From the NCBI RefSeq assembly GCF_030246925.1, contig NZ_CP126740.1:620001-684000 (forward strand): a stretch of DNA of 64,000 bases, given 5' to 3'. Below, piece after piece: positions 40,645 through 50,538 of the stretch (positions within the stretch are counted from its first letter, which is position 1; every line of letters begins with the position of its first letter). Under the pieces are notes generated by a model. It did no database searches and had not been told where the DNA came from. It saw nothing but the letters and a program-made list of their open reading frames with translations. The stretch comes from Microbacterium sp. zg-Y625 (GTDB lineage: Bacteria > Actinomycetota > Actinomycetes > Actinomycetales > Microbacteriaceae). The translations under genes and the position numbers were made by a program.

Positions 40645-42294
40645 TCAGGAGTTCACACGGATGATCTCCTGCTGGTACGGCGCGATGACCGAGGACGAGA
40701 TGCGCAGGTCGAGCAGCAGGTAGGGCCGGTCGGATGCCGGCAGGGCCGCCCACTCCGCCAGCGCCGCCAGGTCGGCGAGCTCGCGTACGACCACGCCGCG
40801 GGCGCCGACGGCCGAAGCGAGGCCGGCGAAATCCACATCGGGGATCATCATCGGGCCGCGGGCGACGCCTTTCAGCCCGTAGAGGTTCACCTCGGCGCCG
40901 TACGCGCCGTCGTTCCACACCACCGCGAGCCCGCGCCCGCCGGCGACCCGCACCGCCGACTCGAGGTCGGCCAGCGCCATCAGCCCACCGCCGTCCCCGG
41001 TGGTGAGCACGACGGTCGACGTCGGCCGCGCGAGCGCCGCGCCCGGAACGCTCGGGAACCCCAGGCCGATGGACTGGAAGGCCGTGCCGATCATCATCAT
41101 GCGGTCAGGCGACGCGACCGGCCAGTACATGTTGGCCCAGCCGATGAAGTGACCGCCGTCCGAGACCACGATGCGGTCCTCGGGCAGCAGCTCGCCGATG
41201 GCAGCGGCCACCGCGCGGGGGTCGAGGCGCCCGTCAGCCGCGAACTCCTCGCCGGGCTCCTGAGCGCGGAGCGCCGCGATGTCCAGGCTCTCGCGCCAGC
41301 CCGAGGGGGCGGCGCCCAGCTGTGCCACGGCCGTGGCGAGGGCGTCGGCCACGACGGCGGCGTCGCCGCGGATGAAGCCGCCGACGTGCGGGTGGGTCGC
41401 CGCCGGGGCGGTGTCGACCTGCACGACGCGGGTGCCCGGGGCGAACAGGTCGCCGAAGCGCATCGTGAACTGGTTGAGCGACGCCCCGAAGACCACCGCG
41501 ACGTCGGCGTCGCGCACGAGCTGCATCGCGCCCTCGGCACCGAATCCGCCGGTGACCCCGAGGTCGTACTCCGGGCGCGGAAAGACGCCGCGCCCGAGCG
41601 CGGTCGTCGCCGTCACCGCGCCGGTGGCGTCGGCGAGGCGGCCGAGCGCCGCTCCGGCCCCGGACACCCACGCGCCGCGGCCTGCCACGAGGAGCGGGCG
41701 GCGGGCCCCGGCCAGCGCGCGGGCGAGGTCGTCCACGGCTGCGCGGGCGAAGGGTCCGGGCTGCAGGGGCGCGGGCAGTACGGGTTCCACGGCGGCGGGG
41801 ATGGGGCCCGCCTCGCGGGTGGCCACGTCATACGGGATCGCCAGCACCGTCGGCACCCGGTAAGTCAGCGCGTGCTCGATGGCGATGACCGTGGTCGCTG
41901 CGGCATCCGTCCGCCCCACGGTGTAGGTGCGGGCGCCGACCGCCGCCGCCAGGGCGATCTGGTCGACGTCCCAGGGGCGTGGGCCCGAAGTGGGCTCGTC
42001 GCCCACCACGAGCACCAGCGGCACGTGCGCCTGCACGGCTTCGGCCAGCGCCGTGAGGGTGTTGGTGAACCCGGCCCCGTAGGTCGCGGTGGCTGCCGCC
42101 AGGCGCCCGCACGCCCGGTGATAGGCGTCGGCGGCGACGACGGCGCCGGCTTCGTGCCGCACGGCGGTGAAGGTCGCCGAGGTGTCGCGCTCGATGGCAT
42201 CGAGGAACCAGGCGTTGCCGTTTCCCATGAGGCCGAAGACGTGGTCGATGTGCGTGGCGAGGGTGGCGGCGACGTGCGCGGAAACGGAGGGCAT
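40645..42294 (-). CDS. Thiamine diphosphate-dependent decarboxylase/synthase-like enzyme
   Basis: The 549-residue protein has the three domains of the pyruvate decarboxylase / acetolactate synthase superfamily. The PYR domain has the catalytic Glu in VRHEAGAVVAADAYH. The central domain has VVFGASLNQFTMRFG. The PP domain has the Mg-ThDP motif GDGGGLMALADLE...VVWNDGAYG. The substrate is not determined by sequence. Divergent from a succinate-semialdehyde dehydrogenase and sharing its GntR operator, it may feed an aromatic 2-oxo acid into the pathway; that is speculation. ATG 42294 has GGAGAA upstream. Confidence 0.82.
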   Translation of the reverse strand: MPSVSAHVAATLATHIDHVFGLMGNGNAWFLDAIERDTSATFTAVRHEAGAVVAADAYHRACGRLAAATATYGAGFTNTLTALAEAVQAHVPLVLVVGDEPTSGPRPWDVDQIALAAAVGARTYTVGRTDAAATTVIAIEHALTYRVPTVLAIPYDVATREAGPIPAAVEPVLPAPLQPGPFARAAVDDLARALAGARRPLLVAGRGAWVSGAGAALGRLADATGAVTATTALGRGVFPRPEYDLGVTGGFGAEGAMQLVRDADVAVVFGASLNQFTMRFGDLFAPGTRVVQVDTAPAATHPHVGGFIRGDAAVVADALATAVAQLGAAPSGWRESLDIAALRAQEPGEEFAADGRLDPRAVAAAIGELLPEDRIVVSDGGHFIGWANMYWPVASPDRMMMIGTAFQSIGLGFPSVPGAALARPTSTVVLTTGDGGGLMALADLESAVRVAGGRGLAVVWNDGAYGAEVNLYGLKGVARGPMMIPDVDFAGLASAVGARGVVVRELADLAALAEWAALPASDRPYLLLDLRISSSVIAPYQQEIIRVNS

Positions 42295-42465
42295 GGGCGT
42301 TCTCCAGAAGACAGGGACGGTGAATGGATGCCGTATGTGTCTGGCTCGCCCGCCCGGCGGCCGCCTTCGGTCCTGGGCGTGGGGGTGGCTGCGTGCCCCT
42401 TTTTCGGGCACCGACGGCGTGGAGGGCCGCCGGACGATACCGAGTATAAGGGTCATCGGCGCGGC

Positions 42466-42477
42466 ATCGTATACGAT
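42466..42477. promoter_or_regulatory. Second GntR operator, perfect palindrome
   Basis: ATCGTATACGAT is a perfect 12-bp palindrome and matches the hpa site at 37181 in 11 of 12 bases; the shared sequence continues as ATC downstream. The 227-bp gap between the TPP enzyme and gabD also holds minus-strand TATACT (near 42441-42446) as a candidate -10, and an ACGATAC half-site at 42434-42440. Confidence 0.65.
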
Positions 42478-42521
42478 CATCGGGACGCCTCTCTGCGGCA
42501 TCCGATGACGAAGGAGTCCCT

Positions 42522-43994
42522 ATGACTGACGAGCGTGAGACCGACCTGCTGGCAACGGTCCCGGACGGCCTGTTCATCGGCGGCGAGTGGCGCGCGGCGT
42601 CCGGCGGCGAGACGCTCGACGTCGTCGACCCCGCCACCGGCGACGTCGTGAAGACCATCGCCAGCGCCTCGGTCGCCGACGGCGTGGCCGCCCTGGATGC
42701 TGCCGACGCCGCCTTCCCGGCGTGGGCGGCGACGCCCGCCCGCGAGCGCGCGGAGATCCTCCGGCGCGCCTTCGACCTGCTGCAGGAGCGCAAGGAGGAC
42801 TTCGCGCTGCTGATGACCCTCGAGATGGGAAAGCCGCTCGCCGAGGCGCGCGGTGAGGTCGCCTACGGCGGCGAGTTCCTGCGCTGGTTCAGCGAGGAGG
42901 CGGTGCGCGCGAACGGACGATACGGCGCGAACCCCGAGGGCACCGGTCGCATGATCGTGACGCAGCACCCGGTGGGGCCGTGCTTCCTCATCACGCCGTG
43001 GAACTTTCCCCTCGCCATGGCGACCCGCAAGATCGCCCCCGCGCTCGCCGCGGGCTGCACCGTGGTCGTCAAGCCCGCCGCCCTCACTCCGCTGACGACC
43101 CTCGCCTTCGCGAAGCTGCTGGAGGACGCGGGCCTTCCTGCCGGCGTCGTCAACGTCGTCACGACGCGATCGTCGGGGCCGCTGTCGGACGCGATCATCG
43201 CCGACCCGCGTCTGCGCAAGCTCTCGTTCACGGGGTCCACCCCGGTGGGCGTCTCGCTGCTGGAGAAGGCGGCGAAGGGGGTGCTCCGCACGTCGATGGA
43301 GCTGGGTGGCAACGCCCCGTTCATCGTGTTCGACGACGCCGACCTCGACAAGGCCGTCGAGGGGGCCATTGCGGCGAAGTTCCGCAACATCGGCCAGGCC
43401 TGCACCGCGGCCAACCGCTTCATCGTGCACCGCGCCGTCGTCGAGGAGTTCGCGCGGCGCGTCACCGAGCGCGTCGAGTCGTTCCGCGTGGGCCGCGGCA
43501 CCGAGGAGGGGGTCATCATCGGCCCGCTCATCGACGACAAGGCGGTCGCGAAGACGGGCGAGCTGGTCAAGGACGCCGTCGGTCGGGGCGCGACCCTGCG
43601 CGCCGGCGGCGAGCCCATCGACCGGCCGGGCTCGTTCTTCGCCGCGACCGTGCTCAGCGACGTGCCGGCCGGAAGCGAGATCCTCCGCGAGGAGATCTTC
43701 GGCCCGGTGCTGGCGATCGTCCCCTTCGACGACGAGGACGACGCCGTGCGCATCGCCAACGACACCGAGTACGGCCTCGTGTCCTACGTCTACACCGAGA
43801 GCCTCAGCCGCGGGCAGCGGATGATCGAGCGCCTGCAGACGGGGATGATGGGGCTCAACGTCGGCGTGGTCTCGAACGCGGCGGCGCCCTTCGGCGGCTG
43901 GAAGATGTCGGGCCTCGGGCGCGAGGGCGGCGCCGAAGGCATCCACGAGTACCTGCAGACGAAGTACACGCTCACCGCGAACCCGTTCGCCTGA
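42522..43994 (+). CDS. gabD: Succinate-semialdehyde dehydrogenase
   Basis: The 490-residue aldehyde dehydrogenase has GabD-type features: LEMGKPLAEARGEVAYGGEFLRWFSEEA, ITPWNFPLAMATRKIAPAL, catalytic Glu in MELGGNAP and Cys in GQACTAANR. It oxidises succinic semialdehyde to succinate. Since HpaI releases succinic semialdehyde, this enzyme would complete the homoprotocatechuate route into the TCA cycle, and the shared operator supports that. GAAGGAG precedes the ATG. Confidence 0.92.
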   Translation: MTDERETDLLATVPDGLFIGGEWRAASGGETLDVVDPATGDVVKTIASASVADGVAALDAADAAFPAWAATPARERAEILRRAFDLLQERKEDFALLMTLEMGKPLAEARGEVAYGGEFLRWFSEEAVRANGRYGANPEGTGRMIVTQHPVGPCFLITPWNFPLAMATRKIAPALAAGCTVVVKPAALTPLTTLAFAKLLEDAGLPAGVVNVVTTRSSGPLSDAIIADPRLRKLSFTGSTPVGVSLLEKAAKGVLRTSMELGGNAPFIVFDDADLDKAVEGAIAAKFRNIGQACTAANRFIVHRAVVEEFARRVTERVESFRVGRGTEEGVIIGPLIDDKAVAKTGELVKDAVGRGATLRAGGEPIDRPGSFFAATVLSDVPAGSEILREEIFGPVLAIVPFDDEDDAVRIANDTEYGLVSYVYTESLSRGQRMIERLQTGMMGLNVGVVSNAAAPFGGWKMSGLGREGGAEGIHEYLQTKYTLTANPFA

Positions 43995-44033
43995 CGCGGG
44001 GGCTGCCGTGGGCACGGCGTCGGCGGCATCCCC

Positions 44034-44039
44034 CATGAT
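44034..44039 (+). promoter_or_regulatory. -10 element of a leaderless winged-helix-gene promoter
   Basis: CATGAT, six bases, ATG 44046. Confidence 0.4.
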
Positions 44040-44045
44040 GGGGCC

Positions 44046-45128
44046 ATGGATGCCGCCGCCCTCCGCCGCGAGCGCCTGCGTTCCCACCGACTGAGCGCGC
44101 CGGCGGCCAGCGTCGCCGATGTGGCATCCCACATGCTCGCCGTGCAGGCCCAGGAGTTCTGGGGAGGCCGGTGGGCGCTGGCCGCCCGCACCCGCGGCGC
44201 ACCGGGCCTGAGCGATGTGGATGCCGCCTTCGCCTGCGGCGAGATCGTGCGCTCGTGGACGATGCGCGGCACGATCCACATCGTGCCCGCGCGGGACCTC
44301 GGCTGGGTGCTGGCGGTCACCGGCCCACGTCAGCGCCAGCAGGCGGCTGGGGTACACCGGTCCGAGGGCATCGACGACGCCGAGGCGCTGCGGGCGGAGC
44401 GTGCCGTCCGCGCGGCGCTCGGCGGCGGCGGACGGCTTACGCGCGCCGAGATCTTCGCCGTGCTCGAAGCGGCGGGAGTGTCGACCGCCGGGCAGCGGGG
44501 CTACCACCTGCTCGTCGTGCTCTCGACGCGGCTGGTGATCTGCCAAGGCCCGGTCGTCGCGCGCCAGGGACTGCCGACGCGGGAGCAGCGTTTCGTGCTG
44601 GTCGAGGAGTGGGCGCCCGACCAGGCGGCGCCCGAAGACCCGCTGGCGGAGTTCTTCCGTCGGTTCGTCGCCTCGCACGGTCCGGCCGGGCCGCGCGACT
44701 TCTCCTGGTGGTCTGGTCTTCCCCTGGGCGTCGCGCGTCAGGCCGCCGATGCCGCAGCCGAGGACGTCGAAGTGGTAGCCGAGCGTGCGGGCGAACGGCT
44801 GTACGTCCGCCGCTCCCGTGGCCCGCGGCGTCTGCTGTCAGCGCCCCGCGTCATGGCGCTCCCGCCGTTCGAGGAGTCCTACATCTCCTACGCGGATCGC
44901 ACCGTGGCCTGCCCTGCCCCGTTGCTCGGAGAGGTCGGGCCGGCCAAGAACGGCATCGTCAAGCCCATCCTCGTCGCCGAGGGGGAGGTCGTGGGGGTGT
45001 GGTCGACGTCGGTGGCGGCCGGCCGGCAAGACCGGCTCCCGGTGGCGCGCGTCCTGGTGCCCGATCAGGTGGAGGCATCCGAGGTCGACGCCGCGTTGGC
45101 CCGTTTCTCACACTTCCTCGGTCGCTGA
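44046..45128 (+). CDS. Winged helix DNA-binding domain protein (HTH_42 / AlkZ-like family)
   Basis: The 360-residue protein matches the widespread actinobacterial family annotated as winged helix DNA-binding domain-containing protein: an N-terminal LRRERLRSHRLSAP, MLAVQAQEFWGGRWALAAR, the SWTMRGTIHIVPARDLGWVL motif, and a PFEESYISYADR segment. Some relatives (AlkX, AlkZ) are DNA glycosylases for bulky lesions. Whether this one is a glycosylase is not known; the conserved Gln-Gln type motif appears as VQAQE. Single gene, convergent with ramB. Confidence 0.8.
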   Translation: MDAAALRRERLRSHRLSAPAASVADVASHMLAVQAQEFWGGRWALAARTRGAPGLSDVDAAFACGEIVRSWTMRGTIHIVPARDLGWVLAVTGPRQRQQAAGVHRSEGIDDAEALRAERAVRAALGGGGRLTRAEIFAVLEAAGVSTAGQRGYHLLVVLSTRLVICQGPVVARQGLPTREQRFVLVEEWAPDQAAPEDPLAEFFRRFVASHGPAGPRDFSWWSGLPLGVARQAADAAAEDVEVVAERAGERLYVRRSRGPRRLLSAPRVMALPPFEESYISYADRTVACPAPLLGEVGPAKNGIVKPILVAEGEVVGVWSTSVAAGRQDRLPVARVLVPDQVEASEVDAALARFSHFLGR

Positions 45129-45143
45129 GGCGGATGCCGGCGC

Positions 45144-46586
45144 TCAGCCCTGGGCGTGCCGCTCGAGGAAGTCGTACACCTCGTTGTCGTCGACGCCGGG
45201 GAAGGCCCCCCGCGGCAGGGGCGAGAACATCTGCATGTGCACGCGGGCGCTCGGCCAGGCCTTCCCCTCCCAGCGCGAGGCGACGTCGGCGGGCGGGCGG
45301 CGGCAGCACGCCTCGTCGGGGCACGATGACGTTGCCCGCTTGGGTGTCTCCCGCCCCCGGAACCACCGGGCGTCGTCGAAGGGGACCCCGACGGTGATCG
45401 AGAACTCCCCGTCGGACGTCGTTCCCGTCTGTGTCGAGCACCAGAACGTCCCCGCCGGTGTGTCGGTGTACTGGTAGTGCTCGGTCGTGCGGTTCTGCTC
45501 CTCGAACGCCGACCGGGCCAGGAACCGCCGGCACACCACCTGCCCCTCGACGGCACCGGTCACATCCATCGGCAGCGGCAGCCCGTCGTTCTCGTAGACC
45601 CGTGAGATGGCGCCGTTGCCGTCCACGCGCAGGAAGTGCAGCGGAATGTCGAGGTGGGCCGTCAGCAGGTTGGTCATCCGCATGCCCGCGGCCTCGTGGG
45701 TGACGCCGAACGCGTCGCGGAAATCCTCGACGGCGAGGTTGCGGTCGCGCTTGGCCTGCTGCAGGAATGCGACGGATGCCGCCTGGGGCATGAGGCAGCA
45801 GGCGGCGTAGTAGTTGATCTCCAGCCGCTGCTGCAGGAAATCCGCGTAATCGGTGGGCTGGCGGTGACCGAGCAGGCGGTGGGCCATGGCCTGCAGCGCC
45901 ATCGAGCGCAGGCCGTGACCGCCGGGGATGGATGCCGGCGGGAGGTAGATGCGGCCGTTCTCGAGGTCGGTCACCGAGCGGACAGAGGTCGGCAGATCAC
46001 CGGCGTAGATGAGCTCGAACCCCAGCTGGGAGGCCATGATGCTGACGGTGCGGTGGGTGAGGGCGCCCGCGACGTGTCCCGCCGCCTTCAGCTGCTTCTC
46101 GGCGAGGGCCTCGATCTCGGGCAGGTGGTTGGCCTGCGTGCGCATCGCCAGCCGCAGCTCGGTGTTGGCGCGCCGTGCCTCCTCGGGAGTGGCGATCGCC
46201 TCGCGCTCGCGTCGCTGCAGCTCGCGGTGCAGCCCCAGGATGGACTCGAGGGTCTCGTCCGGCGTGCCCTTGGTGACCTTGACCGGCGGGACGCCCAGGC
46301 GACGGAAGACCGTGCTCGCCTGCGCGCGCTCGAGTTCGATCTCGAGCGCAGCGCGCCGGTTCGGCGGTTCGGCCGACAGCAGCTCGGCGACCTGGGTGCC
46401 GGTGGCGTCGGCGATCGCCTGCAGCAGCGACAGCTTGGGCTCGCGCTTGCCGTTCTCGATGAGGCTCAGCTGGCTGCCGGCCACCCCCACGAGCGCCCCC
46501 AGCTCGTCGAGCGTGAATCCGCTCGCAAGGCGGTGGTGGCGGATCCGGTGACCCAGCGTGGTCAGTTCCAGCGAGGAGGCGGCCAT
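45144..46586 (-). CDS. ramB: RamB-type XRE / short-chain fatty acyl regulator
   Basis: The 480-residue protein has an XRE HTH at ~5-65 ([31 protein letters not shown]), an ImmA/IrrE-like middle ([18 protein letters not shown]) and the C-terminal ScfR domain with a Cys-rich end ([11 protein letters not shown]). This is the layout of RamB, the repressor/activator of acetate and glyoxylate genes in corynebacteria. It faces pckG across 104 bp, so it probably regulates itself and gluconeogenic entry. An AAGAA-N6-TTCTT site lies just before its start. Confidence 0.9.
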   Translation of the reverse strand: MAASSLELTTLGHRIRHHRLASGFTLDELGALVGVAGSQLSLIENGKREPKLSLLQAIADATGTQVAELLSAEPPNRRAALEIELERAQASTVFRRLGVPPVKVTKGTPDETLESILGLHRELQRREREAIATPEEARRANTELRLAMRTQANHLPEIEALAEKQLKAAGHVAGALTHRTVSIMASQLGFELIYAGDLPTSVRSVTDLENGRIYLPPASIPGGHGLRSMALQAMAHRLLGHRQPTDYADFLQQRLEINYYAACCLMPQAASVAFLQQAKRDRNLAVEDFRDAFGVTHEAAGMRMTNLLTAHLDIPLHFLRVDGNGAISRVYENDGLPLPMDVTGAVEGQVVCRRFLARSAFEEQNRTTEHYQYTDTPAGTFWCSTQTGTTSDGEFSITVGVPFDDARWFRGRETPKRATSSCPDEACCRRPPADVASRWEGKAWPSARVHMQMFSPLPRGAFPGVDDNEVYDFLERHAQG

Positions 46587-46602
46587 TCCTTGATGGTAGC
46601 GA

Positions 46603-46618
46603 AAGAATCGCACTTCTT
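46603..46618. promoter_or_regulatory. Inverted repeat in the ramB-pckG intergenic region
   Basis: AAGAA-TCGCAC-TTCTT, within GCGAAAGAA...TTCTTGC. It lies 17 bases before the ramB ATG, where an autoregulatory site would block transcription. It does not closely match the corynebacterial RamB box, so the binder is open. Confidence 0.4.
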
Positions 46619-46690
46619 GCGGCCGCCGACGATGCCAAAAGCACGCGAACCCACGGCACGCTGAAGACGTACCCGCCTCCAAGGAGAGAA

Positions 46691-48580
46691 ATGGCACTCG
46701 CAGACATCTTCGCCCGCCCCGCTTCGACCGCGCTGCGACGGGTGCCCACGGCCGTCCCGAACGGCAAGCGCCCCGCGCTCAGCGGCGACGCCGCCGAGGC
46801 GCTTTTCGCGTGGGTCGACGAGATCGCCGCGCTGACGCAGCCCGACCGCATCCACTGGGTGGACGGGTCGACCGCCGAGAACGAAGCGCTCCTGCGCGAG
46901 ATGGTCGACGAGGGGAAGCTCATCAAGCTGAATCCCGAGTGGCGACCGGGCTCCTACCTGGCGCGCTCGCACCCGAGCGACGTCGCGCGCACCGAGGGGC
47001 GCACCTTCATCGCCTCGGAGCTCGAGGAAGACGCGGGGCCCACCAACAACTGGGTCGCGCCCGACGAGATCCGCGCCACGATCACCCCGCTGTTCGCCGG
47101 GTCCATGCGCGGGCGCACGATGTACGTCGTGCCCTTCTCGATGGGTGCCGTCGGCGGACCGCTGTCGCAGATCGGCGTGCAGGTCACCGACAGCGCCTAC
47201 GCCGTGGCATCCATCGGCATCATGACCCGGGTGGGCCGGGGCGTCGTCGAGGAGATCGCGGCAGGCAAGCCCTGGGTGAAGACCGTGCATTCCGTCGGTG
47301 CGCCGCTGGCCCCGGGCGAGCAGGACGTGGCCTGGCCGTGCAACGACGAGAAGTACATCGTGCACTTCCCCGACACCCTCGAGGTCTGGTCGTACGGATC
47401 CGGATACGGCGGCAACGCGATCCTGGCGAAGAAGTGCTTTGCGCTGCGCATCGCCTCGGTGATCGGCCGCAACGAGGGGTGGCTGGCGGAGCACATGCTG
47501 CTCATCCGGGTGATCGACCCGAAGGGAAAGGCCTTCCATATCGCCGCGGCCTTCCCCTCGGCGTGCGGCAAGACGAACCTCGCGATGCTGCGCCCCACGA
47601 TCCCGGGCTACCGGGTCGAGACGCTCGGCGACGACATCACCTGGATCCGCCCCGGCGAGGACGGGCGCCTGTGGGCCATCAATCCCGAGGCCGGGTTCTT
47701 CGGCGTCGCCCCGGGCACGGGGGAGTCGACGAACGTCACGGCCGTCGAGACGCTGTGGGGCAACACGATCTTCACCAACGTCGCGCTGCGCCCCGACGGC
47801 GACGTCTGGTGGGAGGGGCTCACCGACGACGCCCCCGCGCACCTGACCGACTGGGAGGGCAACCCCTGGACCCCCGACAGCGGCCGGCCGGCGGCTCATC
47901 CCAACTCCCGCTTCACGGTCGCCGCGGCCCAGTGCCCGCAGATCGCCGCGGACTGGGACTCGCCCGAGGGCGTGCCGCTGGATGCCATCCTCTTCGGCGG
48001 CCGGCGGGCGACGAATGTGCCCCTCGTGCTCGAGGCCACCGACTGGGCCCACGGCGTGTTCCTCGGCTCCAACATCTCGTCCGAGCAGACCGCCGCCGCC
48101 GAGGGGACCGTGGGGGAGCTGCGCCGCGACCCGTTCGCGATGCTGCCCTTCTGCGGCTACAACATGGCCGACTACTTCGCGCACTGGCTGAAGGTCGGCC
48201 AGCAGGTGCGGTTCGACCGGGCGCCGCGCATCTTCCAGGTCAACTGGTTCCGCAAGGGCGCCGACGGCCGGTTCCTGTGGCCGGGCTTCGGCGACAACGC
48301 GCGGGTCATCGACTGGATCGTCCGTCGCATCGAGGGCACCGTGCCCGCCGTCGACAGTGCCATCGGCCGACTCCCGCGCATCGAAGACCTCGACCTCGAC
48401 GGCGTCGACGTCTCGCCGCGGGACCTCGACGAGCTCTTCGCGATCGATCCCGCGCTGTGGCTGCAGGAGGCGGACCTCACCGAGGAGTTCTACCGCACCT
48501 TCGACGGCCGCGTGCCGGCGACCCTGCACGCCGAACTCGCCGCGCTGCGCTATCGGCTGAAGCTCGCCCAGCAGGCCTGA
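46691..48580 (+). CDS. pckG: Phosphoenolpyruvate carboxykinase (GTP)
   Basis: The 629-residue enzyme converts oxaloacetate and GTP to PEP, opening gluconeogenesis. Diagnostic segments are the PEPCK P-loop [46 protein letters not shown], the guanine-site [22 protein letters not shown], and [13 protein letters not shown]. Length is normal for the GTP class. GGAGAG lies seven bases before the ATG. Divergent from ramB. Confidence 0.97.
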   Translation: MALADIFARPASTALRRVPTAVPNGKRPALSGDAAEALFAWVDEIAALTQPDRIHWVDGSTAENEALLREMVDEGKLIKLNPEWRPGSYLARSHPSDVARTEGRTFIASELEEDAGPTNNWVAPDEIRATITPLFAGSMRGRTMYVVPFSMGAVGGPLSQIGVQVTDSAYAVASIGIMTRVGRGVVEEIAAGKPWVKTVHSVGAPLAPGEQDVAWPCNDEKYIVHFPDTLEVWSYGSGYGGNAILAKKCFALRIASVIGRNEGWLAEHMLLIRVIDPKGKAFHIAAAFPSACGKTNLAMLRPTIPGYRVETLGDDITWIRPGEDGRLWAINPEAGFFGVAPGTGESTNVTAVETLWGNTIFTNVALRPDGDVWWEGLTDDAPAHLTDWEGNPWTPDSGRPAAHPNSRFTVAAAQCPQIAADWDSPEGVPLDAILFGGRRATNVPLVLEATDWAHGVFLGSNISSEQTAAAEGTVGELRRDPFAMLPFCGYNMADYFAHWLKVGQQVRFDRAPRIFQVNWFRKGADGRFLWPGFGDNARVIDWIVRRIEGTVPAVDSAIGRLPRIEDLDLDGVDVSPRDLDELFAIDPALWLQEADLTEEFYRTFDGRVPATLHAELAALRYRLKLAQQA

Positions 48581-48604
48581 GCCGCCCGGGAGCGCCAGGC
48601 CGGG

Positions 48605-50512
48605 TCACACCAGCAGCTGGTGCTTCGCGAGATCACGGTACAGCGGGGTGGATGCCACGAGCTCGGAGTGCGTGCCCTGACCGACGACCTCGCCGTGGTC
48701 GATGACCACGATGTGATCGCTGTCGACGACGGTCGACAGGCGATGGGCGATGACCACGAGCGTGCGGCCGGTCGCGACAGCATCGAACGCCTCGCGCATC
48801 CGCTGCTCGTTGAGGCCGTCCAGCGATGACGTGGATTCGTCGAGCAGCAGGATCGGGGGCGCCGCCAGCAGCGCCCGTGCGATCGCGAGGCGCTGGCGCT
48901 CGCCGCCGGACAGCATGACACCCGCCTCGCCGACGGGGGCGTCCAGGCCCAGTGGGCTGCGCTCGAGCACCTCGCCCAGGTTGACGTCGCGCAGCACCCG
49001 TTCGCACTGCTCGTCTGAGGCGTCGGGGGAGGCGAGCCGCAGGTTCTCGGCGATGGTGCCGGCGAGGGTCGGGGCGTCCTGCTCCACGTAGCCGAGCTGG
49101 GAGCGCAGCTCGTCGCGGTGGAGCGTGCGGATGTCGCGGCCGTGCAGCAGGATCGCCCCGCCGGTGGGGTCGTAGAACCGCTCGATGAGCGAAAGCGTCG
49201 TGCTCTTGCCGGCGCCGGACGGCCCAACGAGGGCGACGCGGGCGCCCGCGGGCACCGAGAACGACACGCCCCGCAGCACGTCGTCGTCGACCACAGGCTG
49301 GTCAGCAACAGCCACGGCGGGCGTCTCGACGTGCGCGTCCGTGAGCGTCTTCATCGCCTCGTTCTCGGCCTTGCGCCGGGCGGCGACGACGGATTCGGGG
49401 TACCGGAAACGCACATCGCGGAACTCGATCGCGGGCACGACGCCCGCGGCATCCGCCACCATCGGCTCCGCGGCGACGGCAGCGGCGATCACGGCGTCGT
49501 CGTCGCTCTCGGTCGGCAGATCCAGCACCTCCTGGATGCGTCCCAGCGCCCCGAGTGCCTGGTTGACCGAGCTGATCGCGCCGAAGAACGAGCCCAGCGG
49601 GCCCACCAGGAAGAAGAGGAACATCACGAACGTGACGAGCTCCGCGATGGAGATGGCGCCGGATGCCACGCGGAACCCGCCCACCCCGAGCACCACCAGC
49701 AGCGACACCTGCAGTGCGACGCCGGCGATGGGGACGACCAGCGCCGACGCCTTCGCGACGTTCACTCCGGCGTCGTAGGCGCCGCGCGCCGTCTCGCCGA
49801 TCGCCGCTTGCTCGCGTTCGGCGGCTCCGGCCGCACGGATCGTGCGGATGGAGCCCACGGCCCGCTCCACGCCGGAGGCGAGCTCGCCCACCTTCTCCTG
49901 CTGGGCCTGCGTCGCGGTGCGGATGCGACCGCTGAGGAGGGCGACGACCGTGCCGGAGACGCCGATGACCACGAGGATCAGCAGCAGCAGCACCGGGTCG
50001 ATGAGCGCCATCGCGATGATCGCGCCGACGAAGATCAGCGCACCGCCGAGGGAGTCCGCCAGCCCCTGCGTCAGTACGGCGTAGAGCAGCGTCGTGTCGG
50101 TGCCGACGCGCGAGACGAGGTCGCCGGTGCGGCGGGCGTCGAACTCCCGCACCGGCAGGTGCAGCAGCCGCGCGATCAGCCGCTTGCGGCTCGAGTACAC
50201 CACCGCGGTGCCGGTGCGCTGCAGCAGGTAGTGCTGCCATCCGCCGATCAGGGAGGATGCCACGACCAGCCCGATCAGCAACCAGACGAGCATGCCGAGC
50301 ATCTCGCCGGCCTGCACCCGTTCGATCACCTGCCCGACGACGAGCGGCTGGCCGAGGGTCGCGAGCGCCTCGAGGATGCTCAGGATCGCGACGACGACGA
50401 GCACGCCCTTGTGTTCGAGGAGGAACGGCAGCAGCTGCTTCAGGCTGGCGCGGGGCCCGTCAGCGGGGGCCTTGCGGCCACGGCGGCTGCGGGGGGAGGT
50501 GGGGGAGGACAT
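48605..50512 (-). CDS. ABC exporter (fused membrane and ATPase domains)
   Basis: The 635-residue half-transporter has a six-helix exporter domain (~25-320), Walker A GPSGAGKST, signature LSGGERQRL, Walker B LLLDES with the catalytic Glu, and H-loop IAHRLST, so it can act as a homodimer. An unusual ~40-residue insertion (AARRKAENEAMK..., Ala/Glu-rich) separates the A-loop strand FRYPES from VLRGVSF. ATG 50512 is preferred because GAGGT lies seven bases upstream; ATG 50530 has none. It follows the small HTH gene by 26 bp in one operon. Substrate unknown. Confidence 0.88.
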   Translation of the reverse strand: MSSPTSPRSRRGRKAPADGPRASLKQLLPFLLEHKGVLVVVAILSILEALATLGQPLVVGQVIERVQAGEMLGMLVWLLIGLVVASSLIGGWQHYLLQRTGTAVVYSSRKRLIARLLHLPVREFDARRTGDLVSRVGTDTTLLYAVLTQGLADSLGGALIFVGAIIAMALIDPVLLLLILVVIGVSGTVVALLSGRIRTATQAQQEKVGELASGVERAVGSIRTIRAAGAAEREQAAIGETARGAYDAGVNVAKASALVVPIAGVALQVSLLVVLGVGGFRVASGAISIAELVTFVMFLFFLVGPLGSFFGAISSVNQALGALGRIQEVLDLPTESDDDAVIAAAVAAEPMVADAAGVVPAIEFRDVRFRYPESVVAARRKAENEAMKTLTDAHVETPAVAVADQPVVDDDVLRGVSFSVPAGARVALVGPSGAGKSTTLSLIERFYDPTGGAILLHGRDIRTLHRDELRSQLGYVEQDAPTLAGTIAENLRLASPDASDEQCERVLRDVNLGEVLERSPLGLDAPVGEAGVMLSGGERQRLAIARALLAAPPILLLDESTSSLDGLNEQRMREAFDAVATGRTLVVIAHRLSTVVDSDHIVVIDHGEVVGQGTHSELVASTPLYRDLAKHQLLV

Positions 50513-50538
50513 GGGTGATACCTCGTTCATGCGGGGGG

